A stretch of 64,000 bases of DNA, taken from NCBI RefSeq assembly GCF_002311515.1, contig NZ_DCAO01000132.1, positions 15,286 through 79,285 of the forward strand, given 5' to 3'. This DNA is from Thalassospira sp. UBA1131 (GTDB lineage: Bacteria; Pseudomonadota; Alphaproteobacteria; Rhodospirillales; Thalassospiraceae). The position numbers and the translations under genes are program-made. Shown here piece after piece: positions 42,013 through 51,059 of the stretch (position 1 is its first letter; each line of letters starts with the position of its first letter). The notes under the pieces were generated by a model. The model was given only the letters and a program-made list of their open reading frames with translations. It searched no databases and was not told where the DNA came from.

Positions 42013-43329
42013 TTAACCGCGCGATCTTTCAATGAAATCCCGCAGACGGTACCATCCGGCAACAACCGGAACGAACCACGGCTTGCCGTTATAGAAAGGA
42101 ACCGGCGTAAACTTGTCGCGGTCAAAGGCGGATGGTTGGTTCTGTTCACCCAGAATTTTGCGCGCGGTCTGATAGCCAAGATAAGTCATCAGAGCCACGC
42201 CGTTACCGTTGCAGCCAACCGCAAAGCTGCTCTGGTCGCGATCACCAAGATGGGCGATTTTATCTACCGTCATGGCGACCCGGCCGCTCCAAGCGTGGGT
42301 GATCTTGGTGCCGCGCAGTTGTGGCCAGATCGTGATCATGCGGGCATAAAGGCGTTTGGCTGCGGCCTTGTCCGACATATCAAATGCGCCAGGACGCGAC
42401 CCGAACAGCAAACGCGTGCCATCCGGTGACGGACGGGTATAGATCAGATCACGGCGGGTATCCGACACCATGCGCGCATTGGGGATCAGTTCCGCCAGAA
42501 GATCGACCGGAAGCGGTTCGGTTGCGATCTGATAGCTTTTGACCGGCACAACGCGGCGGGCCACACTTGGCGTGGCATCAGCCCCAGTATAGCCGTTTGT
42601 GGCAGTGATTACCTGGGTTGCACGGATTTCACCACGCGCGGTTGGAACCATTTTCTCGCCGTTATCAAGTTCGCGGATGACACCGGCACGCGCGTGTGAA
42701 CGCAAGACAACACCAGCTGCCTTAGCACGTTCACGCAATGCTTTGTGATACATGCCGGGATGAAGTCCACCATAATCATCAACTACCATGCCGCCATGAT
42801 AGTAATCCGATCCGATGGCTTCGCGTTGATGATCACGATCAAGGAAGTTAACTTTTACACCGGTCTTTTCGGCAAGCAAGGCGCCATGGTGTTTCAGGAT
42901 TTCAAAATTCGCACTGGAATGCGCACCAAAGAAGCGCCCGGTTACAGCCAGACCAGCATCAAGACCTTCGGTGTTGATAAGGGTCTTGAGGTAATCGAAG
43001 CTTTCATTGCTTTCACCGATCAGGCGCGACATCAGTTCGGGATCAACCCCGGTCAAGGCACCGCCAACGACGAGTTTCTGCCCACTTGATACCATGCCGC
43101 CTGATCGGGTCGAGCCCCCTTCGCCGATACGGTCCCCGTCAATCACCACCACATCACGCCCGGCACGGGCAAGATGGGTTGCGGCATTCAGGCCGGCATA
43201 ACCCGATCCAATGACCACCACATCAGCTCGGGTTGGAAGCGGATCCAAGTTGGTTTCCGGTTCTCCGACTTCCCACCAATATGGCTTTTCCTTAAAGTCT
43301 GGGGCATAGATATCGTCAAAACGAGGCAT
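42013..43329 (-). CDS. FAD-dependent oxidoreductase, PuuB/gamma-glutamylputrescine-oxidase-like (DAO family), copy 2
   Basis: A 438-residue DAO flavoprotein of the PuuB type: YWWEVGEPE at the N-terminus, the FAD site DVVVIGSGYAGLNAATHLAR with VVIDGDRIGEGGSTRSGGM, and the C-terminal loop GCNGNGVALMTYLG. The PuuB family oxidises the amine of gamma-glutamyl-polyamines or related amino acids to aldehydes. An in-frame GTG 21 codons earlier is the alternative start; neither has a strong ribosome site. It follows the ABC ATPase gene by about 125 bases, so it is likely served by that transporter's substrate. Confidence 0.88.
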   Translation of the reverse strand: MPRFDDIYAPDFKEKPYWWEVGEPETNLDPLPTRADVVVIGSGYAGLNAATHLARAGRDVVVIDGDRIGEGGSTRSGGMVSSGQKLVVGGALTGVDPELMSRLIGESNESFDYLKTLINTEGLDAGLAVTGRFFGAHSSANFEILKHHGALLAEKTGVKVNFLDRDHQREAIGSDYYHGGMVVDDYGGLHPGMYHKALRERAKAAGVVLRSHARAGVIRELDNGEKMVPTARGEIRATQVITATNGYTGADATPSVARRVVPVKSYQIATEPLPVDLLAELIPNARMVSDTRRDLIYTRPSPDGTRLLFGSRPGAFDMSDKAAAKRLYARMITIWPQLRGTKITHAWSGRVAMTVDKIAHLGDRDQSSFAVGCNGNGVALMTYLGYQTARKILGEQNQPSAFDRDKFTPVPFYNGKPWFVPVVAGWYRLRDFIERSRG

Positions 43330-43453
43330 GATGCGTCGGGCAGTTGCCCGCCTTTCTGTGGATAACAGGGTGGCGTCAGCGCCATCTGGCACTGCAGATT
43401 TCTTGAAAGGATTGCCGGGTCAAAACTTGCCTCAATGACCCGGCTTTAAGATC

Positions 43454-44200
43454 TTAGAGAACTTGTCCGAGGAACTCGCGCGTGCGTGGGTCTTGCGGGG
43501 TGTCGAACAGTTCTGCCGGAGGGGCATTCTCGACAATAAGTCCACGATCGGTGAAGCAGACCCGGTCGGCAACCTCGCGGGCGAACTTCATTTCGTGAGT
43601 GACGAGAATACAGGTCAGGCCATCATCAACCAGTTCGCGAATGGTCAGCAGGACCTCTTTGACAGTTTCCGGATCAAGGGCGGCTGTGACTTCGTCAAAC
43701 AGGATGATTTCCGGCTGCATCGCCAGTGCCCGGGCAATCGCAACACGTTGCTGCTGACCACCCGAAAGCATGCCGGGATACGAGTCCGCCTTGTTGCCAA
43801 GACGCACCTTTTCGAGCAATTTGCGCGCGCGATCTTCGACCTCGGCACGCTCATGGCCCAGCACCTGGATCGGTGCCATCATGATATTCTCAAGGGCCGT
43901 CTTGTGCGGGAATAGGTTGTATTGCTGGAACACCATCGAGACTTGGTGGCGCAAGGGACGCATTTCCTTTTCGGAACGCAGTTCATGCACTCGATGTTTG
44001 CCAACACGGATATAACCTTCATCGATCGGAAGCAGGCCATTGATACAGCGCAGCACGGTCGACTTTCCCGAACCGGACGGTCCGATGATACAGACAGCTT
44101 CACCCTCGTTGACCGAAAGAGAGATGCCCTTGAGAACCTCGAAGTTACCAAACGACTTATGGATGTTATCGATCTCGATCAAAGCTTCGGAGCGCTTCAT
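43454..44200 (-). CDS. Polar amino-acid ABC transporter ATP-binding protein
   Basis: A 248-residue ATPase of the HisP/GlnQ group. Walker A is IIGPSGSGKSTVLRCINGL, the Q-loop VFQQYNLFPHKTALENI, the signature LSGGQQQRVAIARALAMQP, Walker B IILFDEVTAALDPE, and the switch His in LVTHEMKFAREV. The -DEVTAALDPE- reading is usual for amino-acid uptake systems. Its ATG overlaps the stop of the upstream permease (ATGA), showing tight coupling. It powers uptake together with the two permeases and the binding protein upstream. Confidence 0.96.
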   Translation of the reverse strand: MKRSEALIEIDNIHKSFGNFEVLKGISLSVNEGEAVCIIGPSGSGKSTVLRCINGLLPIDEGYIRVGKHRVHELRSEKEMRPLRHQVSMVFQQYNLFPHKTALENIMMAPIQVLGHERAEVEDRARKLLEKVRLGNKADSYPGMLSGGQQQRVAIARALAMQPEIILFDEVTAALDPETVKEVLLTIRELVDDGLTCILVTHEMKFAREVADRVCFTDRGLIVENAPPAELFDTPQDPRTREFLGQVL

Positions 44201-45015
44201 ATGTTGTCACCTTTCACAGCACGTTCCAGCCGGCGCGCGAAGATCGCGATCGGGTAGCAATAGGCAAAGAACAGGAAGAGAGTTGTAAGATAGAAGTAGA
44301 CCAGCACGCGTTCGCTCTCCATTGCGAGCGACGTGTTGAGGATCGTCAGCACGTCCTGAATACCGGTCACGGTTGCCAGTGCTGTTGCAATGGTCAGCAG
44401 GGCATAAAGGTTCATCCAGCCCGGGATCATCCGGCGCAATGCTTGTGGCAGAATGACATGGCGATAGATTTGCGGCGTCGTGTAACCAAGTGCGCGTGCC
44501 GCTTCCCACTGGCCGCTATGGATGGACTGAACCGCACCGCGCACGACTTCCGAAAGGTTGGCAGCGGTCGGCAACGCAAGACCAATCACCGCTTTGACAA
44601 AGGGCGGGAACGGAATGCGCAGGCCAAAGATCTCCACCTGGAACGGGAGGATGAAGAGCATGGCAAACAGCAAGACAAGCCAGGGCGAGTTGCGCAGGAA
44701 GTTCATGATGAAGAACGCCGGCAAACGTAAATAGGGTGATTGGGCAAGGGTCGAGATACCAAGCAGCGTGCCAAGAACCGTTGCCATGGCCATTGATGCA
44801 ATTGACAGCAGAATGTTAAGAGCAAAACCGCCCGTGATCGGCCAACCATCGCCTTGACCGGTCAGAAGCAGGGGCAAACGCACTAAAACACGTCCCCAAT
44901 GTTCTGCCCCACCCGCCATGGCATCTACCATAATCCAGCCGGCAACCGCAACCAGAACACCGCCGATCACAAGACGTTTTTTGCTGTCGTAGGAAAGTTC
45001 AAATGTCATGTTCAT
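44197..45015 (-). CDS. Polar amino-acid ABC transporter permease, subunit 2
   Basis: A 272-residue HisM/GlnP-type permease with five or six helices. The family's EAA-type loop lies near residues 175-200 (EAARALGYTTPQIYRHVILP, QALRRMIPGW). The helix FALNILLSIASMAMATVLGT and FLRNSPWLVLLFAMLF are the standard entry. It overlaps the upstream permease and the downstream ATPase by four bases each. Heterodimer with the subunit encoded at 45012-45728. Confidence 0.94.
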   Translation of the reverse strand: MNMTFELSYDSKKRLVIGGVLVAVAGWIMVDAMAGGAEHWGRVLVRLPLLLTGQGDGWPITGGFALNILLSIASMAMATVLGTLLGISTLAQSPYLRLPAFFIMNFLRNSPWLVLLFAMLFILPFQVEIFGLRIPFPPFVKAVIGLALPTAANLSEVVRGAVQSIHSGQWEAARALGYTTPQIYRHVILPQALRRMIPGWMNLYALLTIATALATVTGIQDVLTILNTSLAMESERVLVYFYLTTLFLFFAYCYPIAIFARRLERAVKGDNI

Positions 45016-45728
45016 TGTTCCTTTCCATAGCCGGGCAGTGTCAGGTAGGCCTCAAGGCGACTCATGCCATAAGACAGGATGGACACCAGAACCACATAGA
45101 TGATCAGGATGAGAATCATGACCTCGAGCGTTCTGAACGTATCGTTATAAATCTGACCTGCGTAATACATCAGCTCCGGCACGGTGATCACCGATGCCTG
45201 TGATGTGGTCTTGAACAGGTTGGTCAGAATGTTTGTCAAAGAAGGCAGGCAAACACGCGAAGCAATCGGTACTTCGATGCGCCAGAAGCGGGCCCAACGG
45301 CTATATCCAAGCGACCGCCCGGCTTCCGTGATGGCCTTTGGCATGGTTTCTAGACCGGACCGGAATGCCTCGATAGCAAGTGCGCCACCAAACAGACTGA
45401 GCGAAATGCACGCACAGGCAAAAGCACTGAGCAATGGCATCTTAAGTCCTGTGACCGGATCGGTTGTTTCCAACCCAAGGGTCGACAGGGTGAAATAGGC
45501 AAACAGCATTTGCAGAAGTGGTGGGGTATTGCGGAACACTTCAACAAAGAGTTCGATCAGGGCATCAAGCCAGAAGACACGTAATGAAAGGCCAAGGGCC
45601 CCAAGCATACCGATGAGGATAGCGACGCTCGATGAGAGCGCCGCAAGTTCCAAGGTATTGATCACACCGGTGACCAGCCAGCTTTGATAGGCCGGGTCGG
45701 CGAGCCAGGAATAATCAAGTCCGAACAA
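45012..45728 (-). CDS. Polar amino-acid ABC transporter permease, subunit 1
   Basis: A 238-residue permease with the family entry GVINTLELAALSSSVAILIG and the EAA-type loop TEAGRSLGYSRWARFWRIEV. FVEVFRNTPPLLQMLF is the conserved second-helix motif. I start it with TTG at 45728: gga gtagccag precedes it at good spacing, and this lies just after the stop of the binding protein. A frame open 18 codons further upstream overlaps the binding-protein gene and has no start support. It overlaps the next permease by four bases. Confidence 0.93.
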   Translation of the reverse strand: MFGLDYSWLADPAYQSWLVTGVINTLELAALSSSVAILIGMLGALGLSLRVFWLDALIELFVEVFRNTPPLLQMLFAYFTLSTLGLETTDPVTGLKMPLLSAFACACISLSLFGGALAIEAFRSGLETMPKAITEAGRSLGYSRWARFWRIEVPIASRVCLPSLTNILTNLFKTTSQASVITVPELMYYAGQIYNDTFRTLEVMILILIIYVVLVSILSYGMSRLEAYLTLPGYGKEQ

Positions 45729-45744
45729 CTGGCTACTCCGATGC

Positions 45745-46569
45745 TTAGTTCTGTGCCGCAGCGGCTTTTGCGCGCTCGGCAATATATTCCGAATGCGGCA
45801 TTCCGAACACGGTTTCCCACTCGATCAGCTTGCCTTCGCCTTCTGCTTTGACGATCGCCTTGTTGACAGCCTCAGCAAATGCAGCGTCGTCTTCGCGTAA
45901 GCCGCCGGCCATAGGCAGATACTCATAAGGGGTGACAGCGATTTTGTAGTCAGACCAATCAGCTTCCTCGAGTTTCTTCTGGAGGGTCATGTCGTCAAAA
46001 ACGAAGCCAATGCAGCGATTATCTTTTAGTGCGCGATAGGCGTCTGGCTGGTTTTTGAAGTTCACAAGATTAATGCCGAACTCTTCGGTCATTTTCTTGT
46101 TGTAGTAAGAACCTTGAATGCCGCAGATCGACTGACCTTTGAGCTGTTCCCAGTTGTCTACGGTTGCTGCTTTGGGCATCAGAACCGACGGACCCGCGGC
46201 ATTGACATAGTGAACCGTAAAGTCGATGACCTCGTCACGTTGATCCGTTACGCCAAGGGTTGCGAAAATGACGTCAACACGACCGGCCTCAAGAAACTGA
46301 ATGCGGTTTGCAGCAACGACAGGAACAAGTTCGATCTTGTCGGGCGAGCCCAACAGTTCACTTGCGACATATTTTGCAAGTTCGACTTCGAAGCCGACAG
46401 TTTCACCGGCATCGTTCAGGTATCCGTAGGGCGGATAATCGTTTTTTACACCGACGATCAACTTGTCACGTGCGATTACGTCGTCAAGCGTGTCTGCAAA
46501 AACTGTGTTGGATGCAACAGCGGATGCGAGGGCTATAGCCGAAACAGCAAGCTTTCCAAATTTGTTCAT
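45745..46569 (-). CDS. Amino-acid ABC transporter periplasmic binding protein, family 3
   Basis: A 274-residue binding protein with a signal peptide (MNKFGKLAVSAIALASAVAS, cleavage near VFADT). Family 3 signatures are VGVKNDYPPYGYLND, GFEVELAKYVASELLG and LEAGRVDVIFATLGVTDQRD. The second lobe starts GQSICGIQGSYYNKKMTEEF. agggaag precedes the ATG at 46569. It is the first gene of the minus-strand operon with two permeases, ATPase and FAD oxidases, and is divergent from an IclR regulator. Ligand is probably an amino acid or polar amine; the downstream oxidases may degrade it. Confidence 0.94.
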   Translation of the reverse strand: MNKFGKLAVSAIALASAVASNTVFADTLDDVIARDKLIVGVKNDYPPYGYLNDAGETVGFEVELAKYVASELLGSPDKIELVPVVAANRIQFLEAGRVDVIFATLGVTDQRDEVIDFTVHYVNAAGPSVLMPKAATVDNWEQLKGQSICGIQGSYYNKKMTEEFGINLVNFKNQPDAYRALKDNRCIGFVFDDMTLQKKLEEADWSDYKIAVTPYEYLPMAGGLREDDAAFAEAVNKAIVKAEGEGKLIEWETVFGMPHSEYIAERAKAAAAQN

Positions 46570-46716
46570 TTTTACTTCCCTGAGAGAGTACACACAAACG
46601 TGCGTTTTATTGGTGGCGACAAGTTCCGAGAAGGGTTCCTGCCCATCGAAATTAAATCGCTCATTTCGTAATCAGGTTTTTAATGGCGATTTAATTTTGA
46701 GCATTGAACCGATGTA

Positions 46717-46765
46717 TTTCTCATAATACAAGGGATGTAGTTTCTATTTTTTACAATATGAGAAA
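46717..46765. promoter_or_regulatory. Split inverted repeat in front of the IclR gene
   Basis: tttctcata (46717-46725) and tatgagaaa (46757-46765) are perfect 9-bp inverted copies, 31 bases apart, the second directly touching the IclR ATG. They may be paired sites for autorepression and control of the divergent transporter. Confidence 0.45.
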
Positions 46766-47533
46766 ATGACTCAAAAAACTGCAGCATCATCCGGGGGGGC
46801 CCAACTGCTTGATCGGGCCGTTTTGCTGATCGATTTGATCGCTAATGGCAAGGTTGAGGGAGTTTCGCTCAAGGAATTGGTCGAACTTTCCGGTTTAAAC
46901 ACAGCGACATGTCACCGTATTCTCAATACCTTAGTTGGTCACAAGCTGCTGGCACGTGATGATAAACGTCGAAGCTATAGGCTGGGAGCACGTATGGCTG
47001 TTTACGGTGCTCGCGCTGCGCGTGGCCCAGGACTTGTCAGTCGCTGCGAAATCGCTCTTGCACGGCTACGTCGAGAAACCGGCGATACAACTCACCTGAT
47101 GGCGCGTTTCAATCACGACTCGGTCTGTCTGGATCGTCGCGATGGCGAATGTATCGTTCCGACTCTGACCGGTACTATTGGCGGCTCGGTACCGATTGGT
47201 GTCGGCCCGGGATCCATTTCCATGCTGGCCTTTCTTGACGAGGACGAGCAGGACTTCATCATCCGTGCAAATATGGGGCGCTATGCTCCCTACAAAAACC
47301 TGACGCGGGAAAAAATTCGTGACCTGATCGCTGGAACCAGAGAGCGCGGTTATGCCATTGATGACGGCGAATTGATCCCCGGGATCGCCGGGGTGGCCAT
47401 GCCAATCATGCAAGATGGAGAGAAGCCGACTGCGTCGCTCGGTTTCACTTTGCTCTGTGCCAAAATGAGTCCAGGCATGTTTGAGCATTATGCGGCATTG
47501 CTGCAGAAGGAAATTGCAGCAATTACCGCATAG
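46766..47533 (+). CDS. IclR-family transcriptional regulator
   Basis: A 255-residue IclR regulator: N-terminal winged helix (LLDRAVLLIDLIANGKVEGV, SLKELVELSGLNTATCHRIL) and an effector domain with GDTTHLMARFNHDSVCLDRR, GGSVPIGVGPGSISMLAFLD and a C-terminal VAMPIMQDGEKPTASLGF. It is divergent from the amino-acid ABC operon (about 200 bases) and convergent with the SDR gene, so it probably controls the transporter. IclR proteins often respond to the catabolite itself. Confidence 0.93.
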   Translation: MTQKTAASSGGAQLLDRAVLLIDLIANGKVEGVSLKELVELSGLNTATCHRILNTLVGHKLLARDDKRRSYRLGARMAVYGARAARGPGLVSRCEIALARLRRETGDTTHLMARFNHDSVCLDRRDGECIVPTLTGTIGGSVPIGVGPGSISMLAFLDEDEQDFIIRANMGRYAPYKNLTREKIRDLIAGTRERGYAIDDGELIPGIAGVAMPIMQDGEKPTASLGFTLLCAKMSPGMFEHYAALLQKEIAAITA

Positions 47534-47541
47534 GCGTCACC

Positions 47542-48249
47542 CTAATAGGAATCGTCAAGAGAGCAGTTCATCCATAGCTCTGAAACACTGGCGCTGTTTG
47601 GCAGGTTTATGACGTGGAAGATAGATTCAGCCACGTCGCCTGCTGTTGTCAGCCCATCCGGATTTCCGCCAGCAAGCGGTGTGCCCATATCGGTTGCGAC
47701 AAATCCTGGACACAGGGCTGTGGTACGTACACCCTGCTCAAACCCGGCGTGACGAAAGGCATGGCTAAGGCCAAGGGCCGCATACTTGGAAACTGAATAG
47801 GCACCGGAAATCGCTGATTTCACCCGCTTCCCTGACAGAGAAGAAACAATCACAACCCGACCGCGACCCTTCTCAAGCAGGGAGTTCCAGCAGGCCTGAA
47901 CCAGTCGGCGTGGGCCGTTAACGTTGACATCGATCAGGGAATCAAATTCTGCGTCGGTAACATCAACCGCGCTTTTACGTACCATGATGCCAGCGTTGGC
48001 GACCACGGCATCAATACCGCCAAACTGTTCTCGCGCGGCTTTCACCCATTCCTTTGGGGCTTCACTGTCAGTCGCGTCATATGCAAAGACCTGTAGTTTT
48101 GCAGGATCAACCGTCCCAGCCCAATCGGGCATAGTAGGCTTGCGCATACCCATGGAAACATTCCAGCCAGCCTTGGCAAACGTGCGGGCTACTTCGTTGC
48201 CGATACCGCGGTTGGCACCGGAAATCAGAATGGTTTTTGTTTCAGACAT
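47542..48249 (-). CDS. Short-chain dehydrogenase/reductase
   Basis: A 235-residue SDR. The NAD(P) motif is ILISGANRGIGNEVARTFAK, VVANAGIM follows, and the catalytic Ser/Tyr/Lys are in VIVSSLSGKRVKSAISGAYS and SVSKYAAL. Late NAD(P) contact is CPGFVATDMG. It oxidises or reduces a small carbonyl compound. The ATG at 48249 is preferred to a TTG three codons upstream. Its gene lies 20 bases after the DAO oxidase gene at 48270 in the same direction, so the two are cotranscribed and may act in sequence on one substrate. Confidence 0.92.
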   Translation of the reverse strand: MSETKTILISGANRGIGNEVARTFAKAGWNVSMGMRKPTMPDWAGTVDPAKLQVFAYDATDSEAPKEWVKAAREQFGGIDAVVANAGIMVRKSAVDVTDAEFDSLIDVNVNGPRRLVQACWNSLLEKGRGRVVIVSSLSGKRVKSAISGAYSVSKYAALGLSHAFRHAGFEQGVRTTALCPGFVATDMGTPLAGGNPDGLTTAGDVAESIFHVINLPNSASVSELWMNCSLDDSY

Positions 48250-48269
48250 AAAATTCAAACCTGTTTTTG

Positions 48270-49592
48270 TTAGGCATGTGGTGGAAGTTCGACACCTTCG
48301 CGGCGGGCCGCACGGGCTTCCTGAAAACGGAAATAGCGCAAACGCATTTTGGGTGCGAAAGACATAAAGAAAGGTGCCTTGTGTAATGGCTCGACCTTGA
48401 GATCGAGATCGCTTTCGGGTTTACCCATTGCCCAGTCCGATAATATCCCCCCCAGCATCGATCCGGTCGGTACACCACGCCCGGAAAGCCCGGTACAGGC
48501 AACCACACCAGGTGCCAGGTCATAAAGCCGTGGAATGGTTTTCATCTGCATATCCAGCTCGCCGAACCAGAAATATTCCCAGCGGATATCCTCGGAAATT
48601 TGTGGATGCAGGAATTTAAGGCGATCTGTCATCACCCGTCTTGTATAGGTCGGATCAGCCCCGCGACGTCCCATCGGGAACATCGAAGCGACGATGCGGC
48701 CTTCGTGATTGTATTTGTAAACGTAAATATCGCCGCGCCCGTCATGCATCGTTGTGTTGTGCGGCAGGACTTTCTTGCGGGTCTCGGGATCAAGCGGTTG
48801 GGTTGCGGCAACAAAGACCTTCATGATCTTGAAACTCTGATCAAGCCCTTTCCAGCCATCGATGGTATAGGCTCCGGTGGTAAAGATCACCTTGTCCGCC
48901 AATACCTCACCCGTTTGCGTTTTGACTTCCCATTTGCCTTGCGAGGGTACGACATTTGAAACCGGCGATCCGGTATAGATTTCGCCCCCTTCAGCCAGCA
49001 CCGCCCGCGCCAGACCACGCGAATAGGAAAGTGGGTTCATATGCCCGCCCTCGGCGTGATACCAGCCACCATAGAAGCGCGGGCTTCCGGTTAATTGTCC
49101 GACTTCATCGGAATCGATCATCCGGCATTTTGCGCCCGCCTCGACATAGCTATCCGATTTGACCTTAAGCTTAGATAACGCGCCGGGGCGCAACGCCCCC
49201 ATGACATAGCCATTCTGAACCCAGTCGCATTTGATGTCATATCGCGTGATCATATCCTTGACGCGCTCATTCGCACCAAGCTGACGTGCAATCAACCGTT
49301 CCGCCCAAGGCGCACCAAGCATTTTGTGTAAGGATGGCAAGCTGTAATAGCTAAAGGTCGGCGTGCAATGACCGGCATTGCGCCCAGACCCGCCAAACCC
49401 AGCTTCTTGTGCTTCGACCAGAACCACGCGAACGCCCTGCTTAGCCAGTTCAAGGGCGGTCGTCAGTCCGGTAAATCCAGCGCCGACGACACAAACATCG
49501 GCCTGTTTGCGTCCGACAAGTGTGGTTGTTTCAGGGGCGGGCGCCGCAGTCACATACCACAGCGTTGTCTCAAAAGGGGAAAACTTGCTCAT
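48270..49592 (-). CDS. FAD-dependent oxidoreductase, DAO/PuuB-like, copy 3
   Basis: A 440-residue DAO flavoprotein of the PuuB-like group: TTLWYVTAAPAPET at the N-terminus, the FAD motif DVCVVGAGFTGLTTALELAK with VVLVEAQEAGFGGSGRNAGH, and the C-terminal loop CTGLSGRGVPTGSMLGGILSD. A strong ribosome site (acaggaaacc) precedes the ATG. It is upstream of the SDR gene and forms a two-gene unit. With copies 1 and 2 it makes three DAO proteins in 9 kb around one amino-acid transporter. Specific substrate unknown. Confidence 0.9.
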   Translation of the reverse strand: MSKFSPFETTLWYVTAAPAPETTTLVGRKQADVCVVGAGFTGLTTALELAKQGVRVVLVEAQEAGFGGSGRNAGHCTPTFSYYSLPSLHKMLGAPWAERLIARQLGANERVKDMITRYDIKCDWVQNGYVMGALRPGALSKLKVKSDSYVEAGAKCRMIDSDEVGQLTGSPRFYGGWYHAEGGHMNPLSYSRGLARAVLAEGGEIYTGSPVSNVVPSQGKWEVKTQTGEVLADKVIFTTGAYTIDGWKGLDQSFKIMKVFVAATQPLDPETRKKVLPHNTTMHDGRGDIYVYKYNHEGRIVASMFPMGRRGADPTYTRRVMTDRLKFLHPQISEDIRWEYFWFGELDMQMKTIPRLYDLAPGVVACTGLSGRGVPTGSMLGGILSDWAMGKPESDLDLKVEPLHKAPFFMSFAPKMRLRYFRFQEARAARREGVELPPHA

Positions 49593-50129
49593 GGAGGTTT
49601 CCTGTCAAAATAGCCGCATCGGCGAACGCAAAACAACTGAAACTGTGCCGATGGGGGCGTGGATAGATCACGGTGACACGTGCTTCCAAGGCATGACAGA
49701 AGAGCAAGGTATGTTCTATCTGTGTTTTTATAATATGATAAGTTTATCTAAAAATTCCATAATGTGCTTAAGTGAAAGCTGGTCTTATGATCAAGGGAAG
49801 CACCCATTTATCTGCTTGGTAGTCGTTTGTTTTCGCTATACCGCGTCATTCTCTTTTTCTTGCGAAGTGATGTCGATTTTGAGACAGATAAAATGCTCAG
49901 GGGAAACGTTCGAAGATACATGCTTTGAAAAAAGTCATCCCCGATTGCTATCACTTGGTGCGGCTTGATTGGGTGCCATCGTCTTGCATGGTGATCGGCG
50001 CACTGATGGTGTTCAAATGCCGCATATCAATCGCTTGCGGCTCTGAGTTTATTCAGATCCGCGCATCAGATATAGCTGCTCAAATTATCATAATCCGCTT
50101 TATGAGTTACGGATATTCTCTAATTTTCC
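49593..50129. other. Intergenic region with no supported gene
   Basis: About 540 AT-rich bases between the start of DAO copy 3 and the 3' end of kdgK. Short frames here lack family features and ribosome sites. It should hold the promoter of the oxidase-SDR unit (right after 49593) and the end of the sugar-acid operon. I see nothing else. Confidence 0.45.
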
Positions 50130-51059
50130 TTATGAATGTTTAGCAGTTACCAATTTAGGAAGCTCCACAATCGCGCCCCTTTTTTGAATGACATGTCCTG
50201 CGACGTTCTGAGCAAGGGAAATGGCATCATCAAGGCTTTTGCCGGAGAATTTTGCGTAGATGAAACCGGCGTTAAATGAATCGCCTGCTCCAGTCGTGTC
50301 GATTGGTTTGATTTTTTGCGGTGCGAAACGTGTTTCAGCAGTTTCCAAAGCCCGATGTATGATTTCTGAATCAGCGTTCTTTACGACAACTTCCTCGCAT
50401 CCCAGCGCAAGGTAACGGTGCGCGGTGTCAGAAGGCGAGGGATCACCAAACGCGTCCTGCTCATCTGAAAAGCTAGGCATGACGAGGTTTGATAGAGCGG
50501 CTGCACGCTCAACCGTCTCACACATCTCATTCTGTGTTTTCCAGAGCTTTGGGCGGAGGTTCGGGTCAAAAATAACCTGCTGGCCGTTTTTGCGGGCGTT
50601 TCCGATGAGGCGAAGGAAAGTTTCGCGGTCTTTTGGCGGAAGTATCGCAAGGGTTATTCCCGAGAAGTAAATCACATCCTGCTCGGTCATGACCTGCTGC
50701 AAAATATCAGGATCAGTAGCAAGCAGTCTTGCCGCCGAGTTTTCACGCCAATAAGAGAAACTCCTTTCGCCATCTTGCAAATGGATTGCATAGAGGCCGG
50801 GCTGACGGTTCGCGATCCTGACGATGTGATCCACCGCAAATCCTGCACGTTGCAAGAATGCATGCATCTCGTCAGAAAGGCGATCTTGGCCAAGTGCTGT
50901 AAAATACTCGACGTCCCATGTTTCTTCGAACAATTGCCGGAGATACCAAGCAGTGTTCATGGTATCTCCGGCGAAACCCTGTTGCCAAAGGCCTGTTTCA
51001 GCAGGAGAAAGTTCGACCATGCATTCGCCGATGCAAAGCACTTTGTTTGAGGTTTTCAT
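50130..51059 (-). CDS. kdgK: 2-keto-3-deoxygluconate kinase
   Basis: A 309-residue PfkB-family sugar kinase, the same length as Escherichia coli KdgK and alike along its length: VLCIGECMVELSP, GFAGDTMNTAWYLRQL, GLYAIHLQDGERSFSYWREN and FSGITLAILPPKDRE. The catalytic base Asp is in the PfkB signature IDTTGAGDSFNAGF near the C-terminus. It phosphorylates 2-keto-3-deoxygluconate to the 6-phosphate of the Entner-Doudoroff pathway. It overlaps the idnD stop (TGATG) and is the last gene of the sugar-acid operon. Confidence 0.92.
   Translation of the reverse strand: MKTSNKVLCIGECMVELSPAETGLWQQGFAGDTMNTAWYLRQLFEETWDVEYFTALGQDRLSDEMHAFLQRAGFAVDHIVRIANRQPGLYAIHLQDGERSFSYWRENSAARLLATDPDILQQVMTEQDVIYFSGITLAILPPKDRETFLRLIGNARKNGQQVIFDPNLRPKLWKTQNEMCETVERAAALSNLVMPSFSDEQDAFGDPSPSDTAHRYLALGCEEVVVKNADSEIIHRALETAETRFAPQKIKPIDTTGAGDSFNAGFIYAKFSGKSLDDAISLAQNVAGHVIQKRGAIVELPKLVTAKHS

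Noticed and set aside
49593..50129. Short frames in the 540-base gap, such as 49925-50143
   Set aside because: They have no ribosome site, no family motif and an unusual composition; not reported as genes.
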